Assembly: GCF_037126465.1 (NCBI RefSeq)
Contig: NC_088209.1
Span: forward strand, 6,961,947-7,025,946
Direction of reading: 5' to 3'
Length of the DNA stretch: 64,000 nt
Origin: Ornithodoros turicata
Lineage: Eukaryota > Arthropoda > Arachnida > Ixodida > Argasidae
Position numbers and translations under genes: made by a program. The notes beneath the pieces were generated by a model. The model saw only the letters and a program-made list of their open reading frames with translations, had not been told where the DNA came from and did no database searches. Numbering within the stretch: the first letter of the stretch is position 1; every line of letters begins with the position of its first letter. Below, piece after piece: positions 51,208 to 62,353 of this stretch.

Positions 51208-53120
51208 CTCAGTGTGACACGATATATCCTGTATCGTGTCCCACTGTCCTCGTCGTCTTGCGCAGTTTTCTTCCAGTTATGTCGGACCAACTACCCCAAC
51301 TCCGTGCCAGTGACAAATTTCCCGCTTCTCCACCTGAAGGCGAAAAGTAGGCGCCAGCCATGCCAAGAGTAAAAAGAAAGAAAAAAGAATCATCCGTTCT
51401 CTACTGTTTATCTACAGAGGTTGAGGTGTGCAGTGTACACAGAGGTCACGCTGTTCTCTGCAGAAAATGCTTGGTACGGCCGTAGGCTATTCCAGAACTA
51501 ACGATCCGAAACAAATTTACATGAACGAACATGCTACGTGGCTCACATCGCGAGTTCGCAAGCAATCGCCTGGAGGCATAACGGCACAACTTTACCGCTG
51601 GCGGTGTCGTCCACGTGGAAATAAAAGCACCTGTGTAGGAAAGATGCAACTTACTCCGCTCGCGCGTACAGGCAGCAAGCTCCACTTGAGTTCCCTTCTC
51701 TTGAACTGTTTTTTTTTTTTTGGTTGGGGGGGGGGGGCGTGCCAGGGAAGGATAGTGAACATAGCAGCGAGAGTGACTCCCGCAAAAATAAAAAAAAGAA
51801 AACATAAGAAATGGACACACAACTAAAATACGGGAACATTTGCCTTTGCGTATACGTTCGTGTCCGCGCAGATGGATGAGCGTGACCTGTCAACCGTAGT
51901 ACGTCGTAAGGTAGAAAGTGAAAGGGAGAAAGGAGGAAGAGGAGAAAGAGAGAAAGAGAGAGGGCCGCGCTTTCTTCCGTTGTGGTGAATTGTATTGTCT
52001 TTCCTTGTTGATGCATAGTTGCTCACGACAAGGGGGGGGGGATATATTTATTAGACGAAAAGGAAAAAAACCAGGGAATCACGACAAGGAACTGGTGAAA
52101 TATATATGCAGAAAGGTACGTTGTGGTAAAGAAAAAAGAAATATGTCCTTATGTGAGGAGTGTGCATTCATATGTATCACTTTCACCACGCCCATCAGAT
52201 ATTCATTATTTTGTCCATTTGTTGTGAGCCCATGTAAAAGGCATTCTCAAAAAGTGCTTGCGCGTTGGTGAACTAACAAAATTAACAAGAAACCGTCACA
52301 GTTGAATAAAAAAAACGGATGAGAGAAAAATGCATGTATCGCAAGAACATGTAACACAGATATCGAACAACTGAGACGCAGTACTGTTCAGTCACTTTAA
52401 GAACAGCGCATTCCAACACCTTCCAAAGATCAGCGGATACCGTCAAGTATCAAACTATCAGAGGCTGCCATTTCATTGTCGACTGCATGAGCATACATTG
52501 AACAGAATAACGTACCCCACTGTAAGATGAGATCGTTTCGAGATTTTTCTCAAGTGATGTCTTCCGCCATGTTCAGCGAAAGAGAAAGGAAGGAAAAATG
52601 TCACGTACATAGCAGGAAACTCTTTACCAGTACAAACAGGAGAGGCTCAGTGGCTTCGCCCGCACTTCACTTTACGAAAAAAGGCCAACCCACCGTCTTT
52701 TTCTGATGCGTCTAGTTTACAACTTGTTTGTCCTTTAATCATTTCGTTTTTTTTCGAAACTATACACGAATATCTCGAATATATCGGTCGCTTGGTCATA
52801 CACTCTTTAGCATCCATCGCTAAAGTTCTCAGGATCATTTAGAAGCCAGAGAGGCGTTGCCAAGATGTTGGAAACATCAGCTTTCCTATTTCGACGCCAG
52901 TGGTACGCGAAGAAAACCGACCATGCGGAATGACGAAGCAAATTGCCTCGCAAATTCAATTAGTATCGGTCAGAAGGGCCGCGCTACTTTGATTTCCCGT
53001 GGGGGTGGATGCCTTCTTGCCTTGTTCCACATAAGTCGTTTTCTACGGTAGGCGGAGAGGAGAAACCTGCATGGTGGAACGAGGTGGTTTATTCCTGAAG
53101 GAAGTCAACAGCCTTTCCAC
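51208..53120. other. Unassigned interval
   Basis: Contains a T/G run (about 51710-51737), a purine-rich GAAAGAG tract (51920-51962) and a G run (52031-52038). The 120- to 132-codon frames at 51428-52271 overlap each other on both strands and follow the low-complexity tracts. No gene is supported. Confidence 0.35.
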
Positions 53121-53585
53121 AAGGGAAGAGTTTGGCCATTGGGAGGAGCCTAACTCAAAGCGCGTCATGGGACGTCACGGCCGAACGACCTCCCTCGTCG
53201 TGCTCTATTGTTATCCAGTCGTCAAACGGTCGCAGACGCCATATTGATGCTGATCGTAGTTTACAATCCAAGGAGAGAAGACACGTGCGTACTTCTTGCT
53301 TGGAAAGCCTTTCGTCCTTGAACTATTTCTGTTCGGCAACAAAGCCCCCCTTATCACTTACGCCAGTGGGTCATAAGCCGGTTATTCCTGTAGATTACAT
53401 TCAACATGGGCACGAAGGTGTGGACCAGCTGGCGGACAGCATCAGTATGGCGCGGACTAGATGGCTGATAAGCGGATTCCGCTCGGATTCACGCTTTTTG
53501 GGCAGCGCAACGACGACTCTGGCGTCAAAATAAGCTCCTCCCATGAGGCGGCAAAAGATCAAAGAATGGCCAAACTCTCCCTATA
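53121..53585 (+). mobile_element. TIR element E, copy 2 (465 bp)
   Basis: AAGGGAAGAGTTTGGCCATT at the left and AATGGCCAAACTCTCCCTAT at the right. The interior is homologous, in inverted orientation, to copy 1 (45781-46230), with indels. The left terminus is more eroded than in copy 1. Confidence 0.8.
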
Positions 53586-54114
53586 AATGGCTCTGTACAT
53601 CGCGAAGCGGGGGCGTCGTGCAAAGGCTGGTAGCCAGTCGCAGGAGCCTACCAGGGTTGAGTGGGCGGTCCCAATTGTAGGACTTAAGTTGTCACTGACA
53701 GCAAGTGCTTTCAAGTTACTGCAGGCAGTGTGAGTTGCTAAGGCGTATGTCGGTCACCGTCACGAAGGTGTTTCGCTCCTTCGTACTCTAGGAGCTGGTT
53801 GGAAATTTTTGGTTCGTACACTGTTGCGATCCAAATGAGGGCTTCTGAGGGATGTTTGGCATTGACAGTTCCGTTGACTGCCTGGCTCCTTCTGCAAGGC
53901 GGGCGTAGCACCTGTTCTTCGTTTTTGAGGCGATGCAGTGTTGTTTTTGTAACGCTATGCAACGTGTATCAATAAGAAGACCAGCAGAAATGAAAAAAAG
54001 CAAAAAGAAGAGAGAAGTAATATCAGTGGTGAATATTACACCGGATAATGGGTTTGTTAATATACCTGGACGAATAATTATTACACGGATAATTATTAGA
54101 CGGACTCTCCGTCG
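53586..54114. other. Unassigned interval
   Basis: TTTTTGTAACGCTATGCAACG and neighbouring DNA show no gene. Short dyads ATAATTATTACACGG / GGATAATTATTAGACGG lie at 54075-54100. Confidence 0.4.
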
Positions 54115-54305
54115 GCGTTATCACGGAAATATTGGCGCAATATGGGAAGAATGGGCTTGCCATTATGGGCAGCCTATATAGGTCCAATATGAAGCCTGGT
54201 TGCACTCCCCATACTGGTCCCATATTCGCAGCCCATATTGGACCAATATTGATAGTCCTGCTCCTGGCAGGCCATATGAGTCCAATATTGGATCAATATT
54301 GACGT
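54115..54305. repeat. Degenerate palindromic minisatellite (CCAATATTGG type)
   Basis: Words such as GGCGCAATATGGG, GGTCCAATATGAAG, CCCATACTGGTCCCATATTC, GCCCATATTGGACCAATATTG and GTCCAATATTGGATCAATAT recur every 20-30 bases. Each contains a self-complementary CCAATATTGG or near version. Period and sequence are irregular. Such arrays can be ends of DNA transposons or satellite fragments. Confidence 0.6.
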
Positions 54306-55515
54306 GCTGCAAGAGACATCGTGCACACTCTTAAAACGGAGGAGATTGGGAGGGGGTCTCCTCGAGATAGGCTCACCGTTGTTAGTCACACGTGAGTGAG
54401 CATCGTCACGTCATAAGAAGAAAAAAAAAAGAGAGAAAAGGTGAAATAGTGAAGGTGACCTATGTACAGGATGACCGAAACTGATGAGACTGAAATGTAC
54501 TGTGGATGGAAGGTAGGCTGGAGAGGTCTTTGCTCACGGCCCGTTTCCTGGAGAGAACGCACGAGGTTACGAGATTTTGTAAATCGTTCTGTCTGCACAA
54601 TAATGCGCTCGCACACAAGACTATGCGGGGAAACCAACCTTACATGGCTTAGAGGCTTAGTTAAAGCAGGTACTTAGGGAAAGTAAACGGCACGCGTTAA
54701 AGGGGCAACAAAGTGCCCAACGAAACATATCGTTACTTTGACGCCGATACGAAAGGAACGAGATTCTTCTGTTGCGTTTACGCGGAACCTTTTTTCCGCT
54801 TTGCTCATTCTCAAGAAGTGCGGAAATACGGCTCTAGTTGGAAAACATAAATCGCGGTTTTGTTCGCGCATAAATCACGAACCGATTAATCCTGTTCCTT
54901 TTGTATTATATTGTCAAGATAATCACATTTTTCACCCCTCAAAGGATATGTTCTTTCTCTTTAATAGTTGCAAAGAGAAAGTTGACAAGAATGTTTACTT
55001 GACCGCAGAGGATCTGGGCAATCTTCGGGAGTGTGTCGTTTGAGTACACATAAACATATGTGCAAAAGGAGACACAGAAGAATGTCCATTTGCGTTCCAT
55101 CGGAAGAACGGGAACCCATCTTTGCTTTGTCGAGCTTTGTACACAGGACTTCCGCCTAGTCTCTACCGCCAATATAACATTAGACTCCTACACGGCTGGT
55201 CGCTTAAAACGAGAGATAGCAATCGTGTCGGTCGATCATCAGAGCCATTAGCAAACAGCGACAGAGTTGGAACAAGAGAATATGCTTTCCTCTATGATGG
55301 GAACGAGCGTCACGATCAATAGTCATGGCTTTAGTAGTTTCGACGTAGTTATGTCGGCGAGAGTTCTGCCGTCTGCCTCGGCAACTCGTCGTTGAGGTGC
55401 TGACGTGCTATTCTGCCGGTGAGGCGACATGTTGGTTGGGGTTTCGCGCCTCCTGGGCCGGCTTGGCAGGGAACGCTGCCGGTGTTTGCCTGCACAGTGA
55501 AGTCGGTCCGGGATT
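54306..55515. other. Unassigned interval
   Basis: A 101-codon plus frame (54738-55043) and a 63-codon frame (55060-55251) read without obvious low complexity but have no recognised domain. A host or element exon cannot be excluded. Confidence 0.35.
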
Positions 55516-55760
55516 GTTAAAAATAACTATAGCATATGGCAGGCTCTAAGCTAACCTCTTCCGGAGTGACATCGTTCTGCTCCTAGATAGGTAAGAAACT
55601 GGAGGCGTACGCCTTTTGTGACACTTGTGCAGTTAAGTTAATTCTCACAAAAAGGCGTACGCCCATCGCTTTCTTCAAATCAGGAGGTGCTAATGGTATC
55701 ATTCTTTACAATGTTGGCCTTCATCGTGCTATGTGATGAAGTTATGTTTGAAGAGCGCGC
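55516..55760. mobile_element. MITE-A, diverged subfamily
   Basis: AACCTCTTCCGGAGTGACAT, CTGGAGGCGTACGCCTTTTG, TTCTCACAAAAAGGCGTACG and TCGTGCTATGTGATGAAGTT occur in the family order. Similar erosion and core as 18893-19185, so these two probably form an older subfamily. Confidence 0.65.
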
Positions 55761-55833
55761 CATATATTATTGGTGCTGTGATGGTTTTAATGCGTCGTTT
55801 CGTTTCGTCTCAAAAGTAATCCAGAGGCACCTG

Positions 55834-55985
55834 CTCGTTGGCTGAGTGGCTAGCGTGCTTGCCATGCGACGTCGAGACAGGTACCTAGAATTGAATACCG
55901 GTGACGGTTGTGCACAGGGTTTTGGGCTCCTCCTAGGTTTTCCTCCGACGCACAACGTTTTCGCACAATTCGTGCATTCCATTCA
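55834..55985 (+). mobile_element. tRNA-derived SINE, copy 3, diverged
   Basis: GTTGGCTGAGTGGCTAGCGT (A-box region) and AGAATTGAATACCGG (decayed B box) precede a body with GGTTTTCCTCCGACGCACAA. Same architecture as copy 2 but with many changes. Confidence 0.6.
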
Positions 55986-56452
55986 TTCGAGCGGATGCAT
56001 AATTAAATGGGCAATAAACAGGTATACAAGGTGCACCTTTTTCTAATGCAGCGTGATTCGTTGCCTATGGCGAACGTTTTCCAAAAATAATTGTCGCAAA
56101 AAAACTAAATAATGGGTCCAAAGCGACGGAACATTCACTGCACTCTTTCGCGCTCATGCCCCGCCCTGCGATGCCCTGGCGACAATAGCCATACGTCATT
56201 TTTACGTCGCGCATCATCAACCATTCAACATGCGGGACGCTTATACATTGATTTTGTTGTAATATCGGGAAGTGAGGAACATCTGTCCAATTGTCAATCC
56301 CAAGATATGCAGATCAAACGGTACCAAAATACCACAATGTTCCATTTCATGTGCGCTGTATGTTTTCAGTGCTGTATTCCTCCGCAAGGTCACCACGATG
56401 CTCCTACAACCTGTTCCTTTGTGAGGTGCACCTTAATTGCCATGGGGCCCGT
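55986..56452. other. Unassigned interval
   Basis: No gene recognised; the 148-codon plus frame (56112-56558) runs into the family X element and has no domain. Confidence 0.4.
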
Positions 56453-56737
56453 AATAAACCTCTACCCGAGAAACGTCATCATGACGTTGGTAGACAGACC
56501 GAAACCGGAACAGATCGGAAGGGGAGATCTGGTTTCCACGAATGGGCACTTGTATTGAAAGAAGAGTAGAACCGAAGGTCGCGTCCATTTCAAGGATCAT
56601 CGTAATCCCATCAAGACCGTGGTTTTCGGGCGCCACCTTGTTCGCCCGATAGCTTCGAGCATAGTTCAACCCTACCAAACCGGTGGCGCTATCGAACACT
56701 ATGACGTCATTTGTTTACAAACAGGGAGAGGTCTATT
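56453..56737 (+). mobile_element. Family X TIR element, 285 bp
   Basis: AATAAACCTCTACCCGAGAA to CAGGGAGAGGTCTATT, with ACGTCATCATGACGTTGGTA, GAACCGAAGGTCGCGTCC and GGTGGCGCTATCGAACACTA in the same order as in 37691-37986. One terminus has a substitution (AATAAACC for AATAGACC). Confidence 0.8.
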
Positions 56738-57632
56738 GCCTAGGAGAGCTAAATCTCCCGCACCTCGAGCGCCTGAAATGAGATGTTGCTACACGATGGA
56801 ACGTTGCGAGGTGATCCGGTTCCAGGAATGAAGGAGAGACTCACGCGGATTATGCTTTTCGAATGGCACTGTTTCGTGGTAAAGACGCTCGCTCGAAGTA
56901 AATGAATTCCATATCTGGATATCGTGAGCTACGTTCGTTCATGAAGCACAATAATTGGAGAATATTCGTCGAGCTGTTTAGAGCCCCTTTAATACGCCTG
57001 CCGATGAAAGGTATAAATGCGCGCTTTGTCCCCGACTGGAGGGCCACCTGACGGAGCCGGCAGGACGTAGCCACCGCGAGCTGATGCCTCATGTTAAACG
57101 ACCGCCATTTGCGCACTAGCGCTGCCGTGAGCAATTCAAGGTGGAGAAGCACACCGATAAAATTTGTTACATCCCGTACTTAATGTCCATCCATCTTCGA
57201 GAATATTTCGCAAAAAATTGCTCGTTCAAAGTAACCGCACTTACTAAAAGTAATTACTATTACGTCGTTGCTGTACGTTGACCACGATAAGAACTGCAAA
57301 ACGTGACCGCTATGAACGGTGTTTAACGGTACGTTTAGCATATTAGAGACCGGTAGCCCCCGTGGAAGGCGTTCTCGCAATTTTATGGCAAGTACGTGTA
57401 TCAACTAACGCAATACTAGTATTAATAATGGCGTAATAATGAAATGGGAAGCACGTAGTAGGAAGAATTTCCCAAACAGATATGTTTTATTATAATCGCG
57501 CGTCACAAATGCGTATTAGCCTTCGACACTGGAAAGAGTGTTTCGCATAGCACAACTTGTCTTGCACATTCTATTGAAATAAGCCAAGTAACCTTTTTTT
57601 TTTAAATAAAACCTGGGAAACAATGTTATGGG
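56738..57632. other. Unassigned interval
   Basis: No gene recognised, but AATAAA on the minus strand at 57486-57491 lies about 140 bases downstream of the candidate minus-strand exon. Confidence 0.35.
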
Positions 57633-57851
57633 TTACTGTATGCACGTGATAGCAGGTCTCTTGGCTAGTCGTTCCCGGCCCGCTTTGCGCGACGGCGTTA
57701 CGTAATCAATGACGTCGGGGCTCAGGTCGTCTATACGGTCTGCGATGCTGTAGTCCTGAGAGTCGTCGTTGTGTCTGTCGAACTTGGATTGTAGCAACGC
57801 GGTTTCACAGGCATAGAAGCGGTGGAGGGCCTGTGTTCTGCCACCAGACCG
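57633..57851 (-). CDS. Candidate terminal host exon, unknown protein
   Basis: A 72-codon minus-strand frame without an initiator methionine ends with TAA at 57635-57633. Its translation has the even composition of a folded protein: FYACETALLQSKFDRHNDD, then YSIADRIDDLSPDVIDYVTP, then a basic end (SRKAGRERLAKRP). It is preceded in the genome by CTGGTGGCAG and by GAACACAG, either of which could be a splice acceptor. A polyadenylation signal follows at 57491-57486. I do not recognise the family. Nothing in it resembles a transposase or reverse transcriptase. It overlaps another open frame on the same strand, and at most one of the two is likely to be real. Confidence 0.3.
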   Translation of the reverse strand, partial: RSGGRTQALHRFYACETALLQSKFDRHNDDSQDYSIADRIDDLSPDVIDYVTPSRKAGRERLAKRPAITCIQ

Positions 57852-58339
57852 TCACTCGCTAGATGAGGTAGGCTAGTATTACTTTTGCTCCTACGCAGTG
57901 CAGTGACGACGTCAACACCGACTCCACCGGTAGCCGTTGACGGGTATACCGTAATGTCACATATCGAAGTATTATACACTGCGTTCGTGAAAATAATTAT
58001 GTCTGCCATGGAAGGTAAGAAGTTGTGCATGATGGGCTCATGACGTCCCTTGTAGTAGAGTAGAGGGTCAGCGAGGAATGTATGCACACCGACGACTGAG
58101 CATGGAGGACTGAACATGAAATATCCCTCAGTGATTCTCCTTCGTTCGTGCCGTGCGCTTATTTTTTTCTCCGTAAGACGTTTCTTTAAGATTAATTGAA
58201 CTCGAAGACAATTGCGAGCGCCGTAGAAAGAATGGGAAGATAAATGGGCTAGGTGAAACATGCAATATATTATCGAGTCACATTCCGCAGCACACAAAAG
58301 GCACAGCTGAAAACCTTTTTCGTCGAAATGAGAGAACAA
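57731..58339 (-). CDS. 202-codon open frame, unknown, doubtful
   Basis: The longest uninterrupted non-transposon frame in the window, starting MFSHFDEKGF. No signal peptide, membrane segment or domain was recognised. The last third is rich in serine and threonine (PSTATGGVGVDVVTALRRSK). It overlaps the candidate exon at 57633-57851 in a different frame, so its 3' part may be an overlapping shadow. Its middle (PSMADIIIFTNAVYNTSICD) is the only part that looks protein-like. It could be an upstream exon read through an intron. Confidence 0.2.
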   Translation of the reverse strand: MFSHFDEKGFQLCLLCAAECDSIIYCMFHLAHLSSHSFYGARNCLRVQLILKKRLTEKKISARHERRRITEGYFMFSPPCSVVGVHTFLADPLLYYKGRHEPIMHNFLPSMADIIIFTNAVYNTSICDITVYPSTATGGVGVDVVTALRRSKSNTSLPHLASDGLVAEHRPSTASMPVKPRCYNPSSTDTTTTLRTTASQTV

Positions 58340-59674
58340 ACCTTCAGCGCCGTAATTGCGAGGGCGTCTAATTTGGAGTTCGAATTTGTTGAAAATTTTA
58401 ATACCGAAGAAAGTGGCGAAACGTATGTGACTTGAACGTATGAAACGTAGTTTCTGCAGTCTTGCACTTGCATCATTCTAATGTAGAATTAAGAGGTTTT
58501 CGTTTGTTTGTTGTTGTTTTTTTCTTTCAAAAATCCATTTAGGCGCTTCTGTGCGCCGCACAAAAATCAAGAATCGAACGCCGTGCGAATATGTTATCGG
58601 ATACGTGTGATACGCAAACCTAAGTGCATGCAGAGTGCAAAAGTTTGTCCTCAACCAATCTTCTGAAATCATTTGAGGAGACCAATGACGAGAGGTCCCG
58701 CAGTGCCGCCCTTTTTGAGACGGAGAGAGAATGAGAGGGGGGGGGGGAACGGAATTCTTTGGTTTCATTTGGCGAGGAGAATTTTTTTTTCTCGCTGCAG
58801 TGCCTCTATATAAGCACAGGAGATGCGCACTGATTTACCGTATACTTGTAGCCCTAATACGCAGCCGGAAGTCTTTTTTCCCCAGAAGGTATGCAATAAC
58901 GTGCGAATTCCCGGTTAATACGACAGCTTTACTGTATTCACGTACATTCCACGAATTTATTCGGAGCTCAATATGGCTCTGTCACGCCACTCGGATCGAA
59001 GAATGCATGTTCGAGTTGGGCAGATCGGATGAAGCTTCGAATAAGTTGCTCCACACAGATACGGTTGTCCGAATTTCATCTGGGAGTGCATCTTATAATT
59101 GCGACATCCTCTAAAGCTCGAACCGCATGGGACGTATTTCAGGGCGTCAAACCGTCAGCGCCCAAAATGCTCCGGCGAAAACACGCAGGCCAAACCGCGT
59201 GGGTAAGGTACACGTCGTGAAACGGGGAACTGCCGAGAGAAAAATCACGCAGCGTTGCCAGCATACGTATGTGCAGTACGCACTCACGCAAAACGTACTA
59301 GAACACGTATATAAAATATGTTTACATTTATTTGCTACAGGAACGAGACTTCGGTGTGAGAAAAAGCGAATAGCAAGCAAGAAGAAGGTTAATCGTTAAA
59401 CTGGGGGGTATATGTTTATTCACACGAATCGTTAAACTGGTTCAGCAAGGCGCGGCGCCGCTATCACAGAACGCTGAGCAATCAAGTGTCGTTACAATTT
59501 CTTCCCACATGGCCGTCTTCAGCACGTGTCTGTATTATTTGGTTCTAATATCCCACAAAAAGGACCTCCCCTTTACCTATCGTTATGCGATGATTGTGCC
59601 TTTTTGTGCACCGTTGCCGTCAATATAGTCACACAAACGCGTTCCCTGCTGAGTATCTCTGAAGTTACGCCCTG
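58340..59674. other. Unassigned interval
   Basis: A G run at 58738-58747. TTTGAGGAGACCAATGACGA near 58672 matches a repeat near 27516. ATCGTTAAACTGG is duplicated 30 bases apart at 59390-59440. No gene recognised. Confidence 0.4.
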
Positions 59675-59790
59675 AGTAGTATTTCACCACACAGTGTGCC
59701 AACCATTACGCTGAATGACGCGGTTATCGCTTCTGATTAAAGAAGAGAGCAAACGCGTATACGCCATTGGTGACAAGTAATGGCGAATTC
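59675..59790. repeat. MITE-A-like left arm, diverged
   Basis: TTTCACCACACAGTGTGCCA, ACCATTACGCTGAATGACGC, GGTTATCGCTTCTGATTAAA and TACGCCATTGGTGACAA follow the MITE-A left-arm order, same subtype as 750 and 11355. Confidence 0.5.
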
Positions 59791-60791
59791 GCCTGGTCAT
59801 TTCGTAGCAACACCGCCTAGCGCTCGGAAATTGCTATCGTAATTTTCGGTGTGTAACGCGCGTTCTGCACGAGAAACGTTTGCGCAGCGGACAGCCAGTG
59901 GCCTTGCATGGCACGCAAGGTGATGACACCGGCGATCCCGAGATCATGGAACTGACCTTAATCCTTGAATTCAACATCATTTGGTGAGCAACTGCTTTTA
60001 CCCTATAAGGTTGTGCCTCTACTAAAGGCTGCTCCTCAGCATCGAATGAGTTGGGAAGACTTGTAGATCATACGCAATGGCATATGTGACGGTACGTAGG
60101 GGTAGGCTCAGTGTACTGCGGCCAGTCGTCAGACGATGTCACCAGGGAGGCAATCTTCAGGTTGCGAGTTGCTATCCGTCGAAATTGGGAATAGCGTTTT
60201 TTTCTCGATGAAGCGATTTAGTCGGGTTCATATAAATAAGGTTCATAAAGTGTGCATGGTGTGTTCTCTGCTTGGATTATTGAATTTATATTTAACACTA
60301 ACGCTACACGCGACGCGAGCAATACGTGAACATGTAGTATCCTCAAGTGCGAATATCAGGAGATGCGCGTTACACAGGGACACGCGTTAGCGACCACAAA
60401 TGGTTCGTGTGGCGCCAGCAATTGATCACGTAACCGTTGCCACCCGAACATGAGTGCAAGGGACAAGGAATCTAGAGGTTTTAGTCGCATATATATCACG
60501 CTAGGTCGCTATATAGTCGCATATATATCCGGATGTGACGACACCAGATACAGTTGGACAGCGCGATGCTCTGCCAGGTCCGGACCGTGTAAAAATGGTG
60601 CTATAGCTAGCACATTCCTGGGGCTAGGAAAACGCCACTCGAACACGCGAGATTGGTACGTTTTAACAAGGCGAACACAAGTGCTCAGAACTTGGCAAGG
60701 AAACCTTCAAGGAAATGACCGCGGGAATTCGCCGTCATATTTATTTATTTACCCTCACGACAACAAGCGTTACAGAGGGGAGGGGATTGTA
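59791..60791. other. Unassigned interval
   Basis: GTCGCATATATATC is repeated at 60486 and 60518. No gene recognised; the 181-codon frame 60450-60995 runs into mariner 2 and has no domain. Confidence 0.35.
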
Positions 60792-61095
60792 GAGGGGTGT
60801 TCAAGTCAAACCGGGGGTCTCCGTCTCCTGAGTGTACAAATGCCTCGCGCTACTTCTTTTTCGTCATTTTCACACGCAACAGGCCTCCGCGTTCAGCACG
60901 TGGTGTTCCAAAGTTTGGGCAAAACGTCGGAAAGGGGGGAAAAAAAGAAACACTGTCAAGGAGCCCGCGAAGAGGGAATCACACACATAACATGAAAAAC
61001 GGTTTGGAGCAACTAAAATTTATTTGAACAAGAACTTTGGTGCAAGAGACTGCACTTCTTCAGGTGGGTAAAACACAAGACACCTTCTGGACAAG

Positions 61096-61783
61096 ATGGC
61101 CGACAACGAGGTGATCGCGCATATCGAACAGCGAATTGTCATGAAGTTTATCGTGAATGAAGGCGTAAAGTCACCTGAGATTCACAGAAGACTTCAGGCT
61201 CAGTATGGCCACCATACACTTAGCAGCAGCAAAGGGTTTGAGTGGTGCAAACGGTCCCGAGACGGCCGTACATCAGTGGAGGACGATCCCTGCCGGGGCG
61301 GCTCAGAGCCCAGTGTCAGAGTTCCTGAGAGCATCGACGTTGTGGAGCGCCTGATCCTCAAGGACCGACGGATACCATGTCTCGACATCAATAGTGCATA
61401 TAGTGCGATCAATAGTGCATATTTCTGCCAGGTTCTCAGGGATGCATAAGGCGCTGAAGCAAAAGCGGCCGGGCCTCATCACCAAAGGAGTCCTCCTCCT
61501 ACAGGACAATGCACGCCCTCATACCGCGCATCTAATCACACGCACCTCACAGGAACTTCGCTGGAAGTTGCTGCCACATCCCCCTTACAGTTCAGATCTC
61601 GCCCCCAGAGATTTCCATCTCTTCGGGCCACTGAAGGCGTTCCTTGGGGCCGCCACTTCAGCTGCGGCGACGAGGTCAAGAATGCGGTGCGATCATGGCT
61701 GCTACACGCCGGTAAAGGTTTGTACGCTGCTGGCATCCAAGCCCTCGTGAAACGTTGGGACAAGTGCATTAGTGCACTGGAGA
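61096..61783 (+). pseudogene. Mariner transposase of element 2, internally deleted
   Basis: Starts MADNEVIAHIEQRIVMKFIV, preserving the initiator that element 1 has lost, and continues through the N-terminal DNA-binding region (WCKRSRDGRTSVEDDP) to RIPCLD near 61385. There a deletion of a few hundred bases removes the part with the first catalytic aspartate. After a frame change the frame 61394-61750 carries LLLQDNARPHTAH (second aspartate, codon near 61505) and PPYSSDLAPRDFHLFGPLK (third aspartate, codon near 61610). These two are separated by 34 residues, the D34D spacing that defines mariner. The last codons lie beyond the hAT insertion, at 63765-63780. Confidence 0.88.
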
Positions 61784-61892
61784 CAGAGGTCGGCCTTTCG
61801 GCCCGAAAGGACTCACGATCACAATCATCTGATAAGGCGAGCGAGAGGCTGAAGCCGACCCACGCTAGGCTGATATGGCGCGTGATCACTGT

Positions 61893-61973
61893 CCCAAGGA
61901 GCACAATGCACTGAAAGTGCACTGCAAGTCCACCCCTATTGCACTCGACTTTCAGTACATTGTGCTGCTTGGG
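61893..61973. repeat. Hairpin repeat H, compact copy (81 bp)
   Basis: CCCAAGGAGCACAATGCACT and GAAAGTGCACTGCAA pair with TTGCACTCGACTTTCAGTAC and ATTGTGCTGCTTGGG across a loop of about ten bases. Same hairpin as at 6393-6785, where a MITE is inserted. Confidence 0.75.
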
Positions 61974-62353
61974 GTGCATCATGAGCGCGATGCTGGATCG
62001 CACTCATCCTCGCGCCACTGCTTATCGCAATCAGAACGTCGAACGAATGAGCTGGTCGCGCATGCAGCGATCATCATGAGGGTGATTGCATGAGTGCGAT
62101 CGAGATATCAGGCAAAAGCCGTTCGTGTGATATCTAGGCATTATCGCACACACGCGATCGCCATGTAGTTGCCCTGTTGGCACATGGCACCTTGCACACA
62201 GTAAAGGCAGGGATTGTGACTGTGCTTTCGGGCCAAAAATAGGCAAATCAAAGATCGCAATGGCAATAAAAAGCTGTTCGAGCCCGGGTGTGGGTCCTTT
62301 AGGCACTGGTTGTGCAGGCAACAGGTGTTGCGCCACTCCTGCAGCGAAGAATC

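Noticed and set aside
51428..52271. Overlapping 117-132-codon frames around a purine-rich tract
   Set aside because: Frames on both strands are driven by simple-sequence tracts and contain no recognisable motif.
60450..60995. 181-codon plus frame
   Set aside because: It crosses the mariner 2 terminus and its untranslated region and shows no domain.
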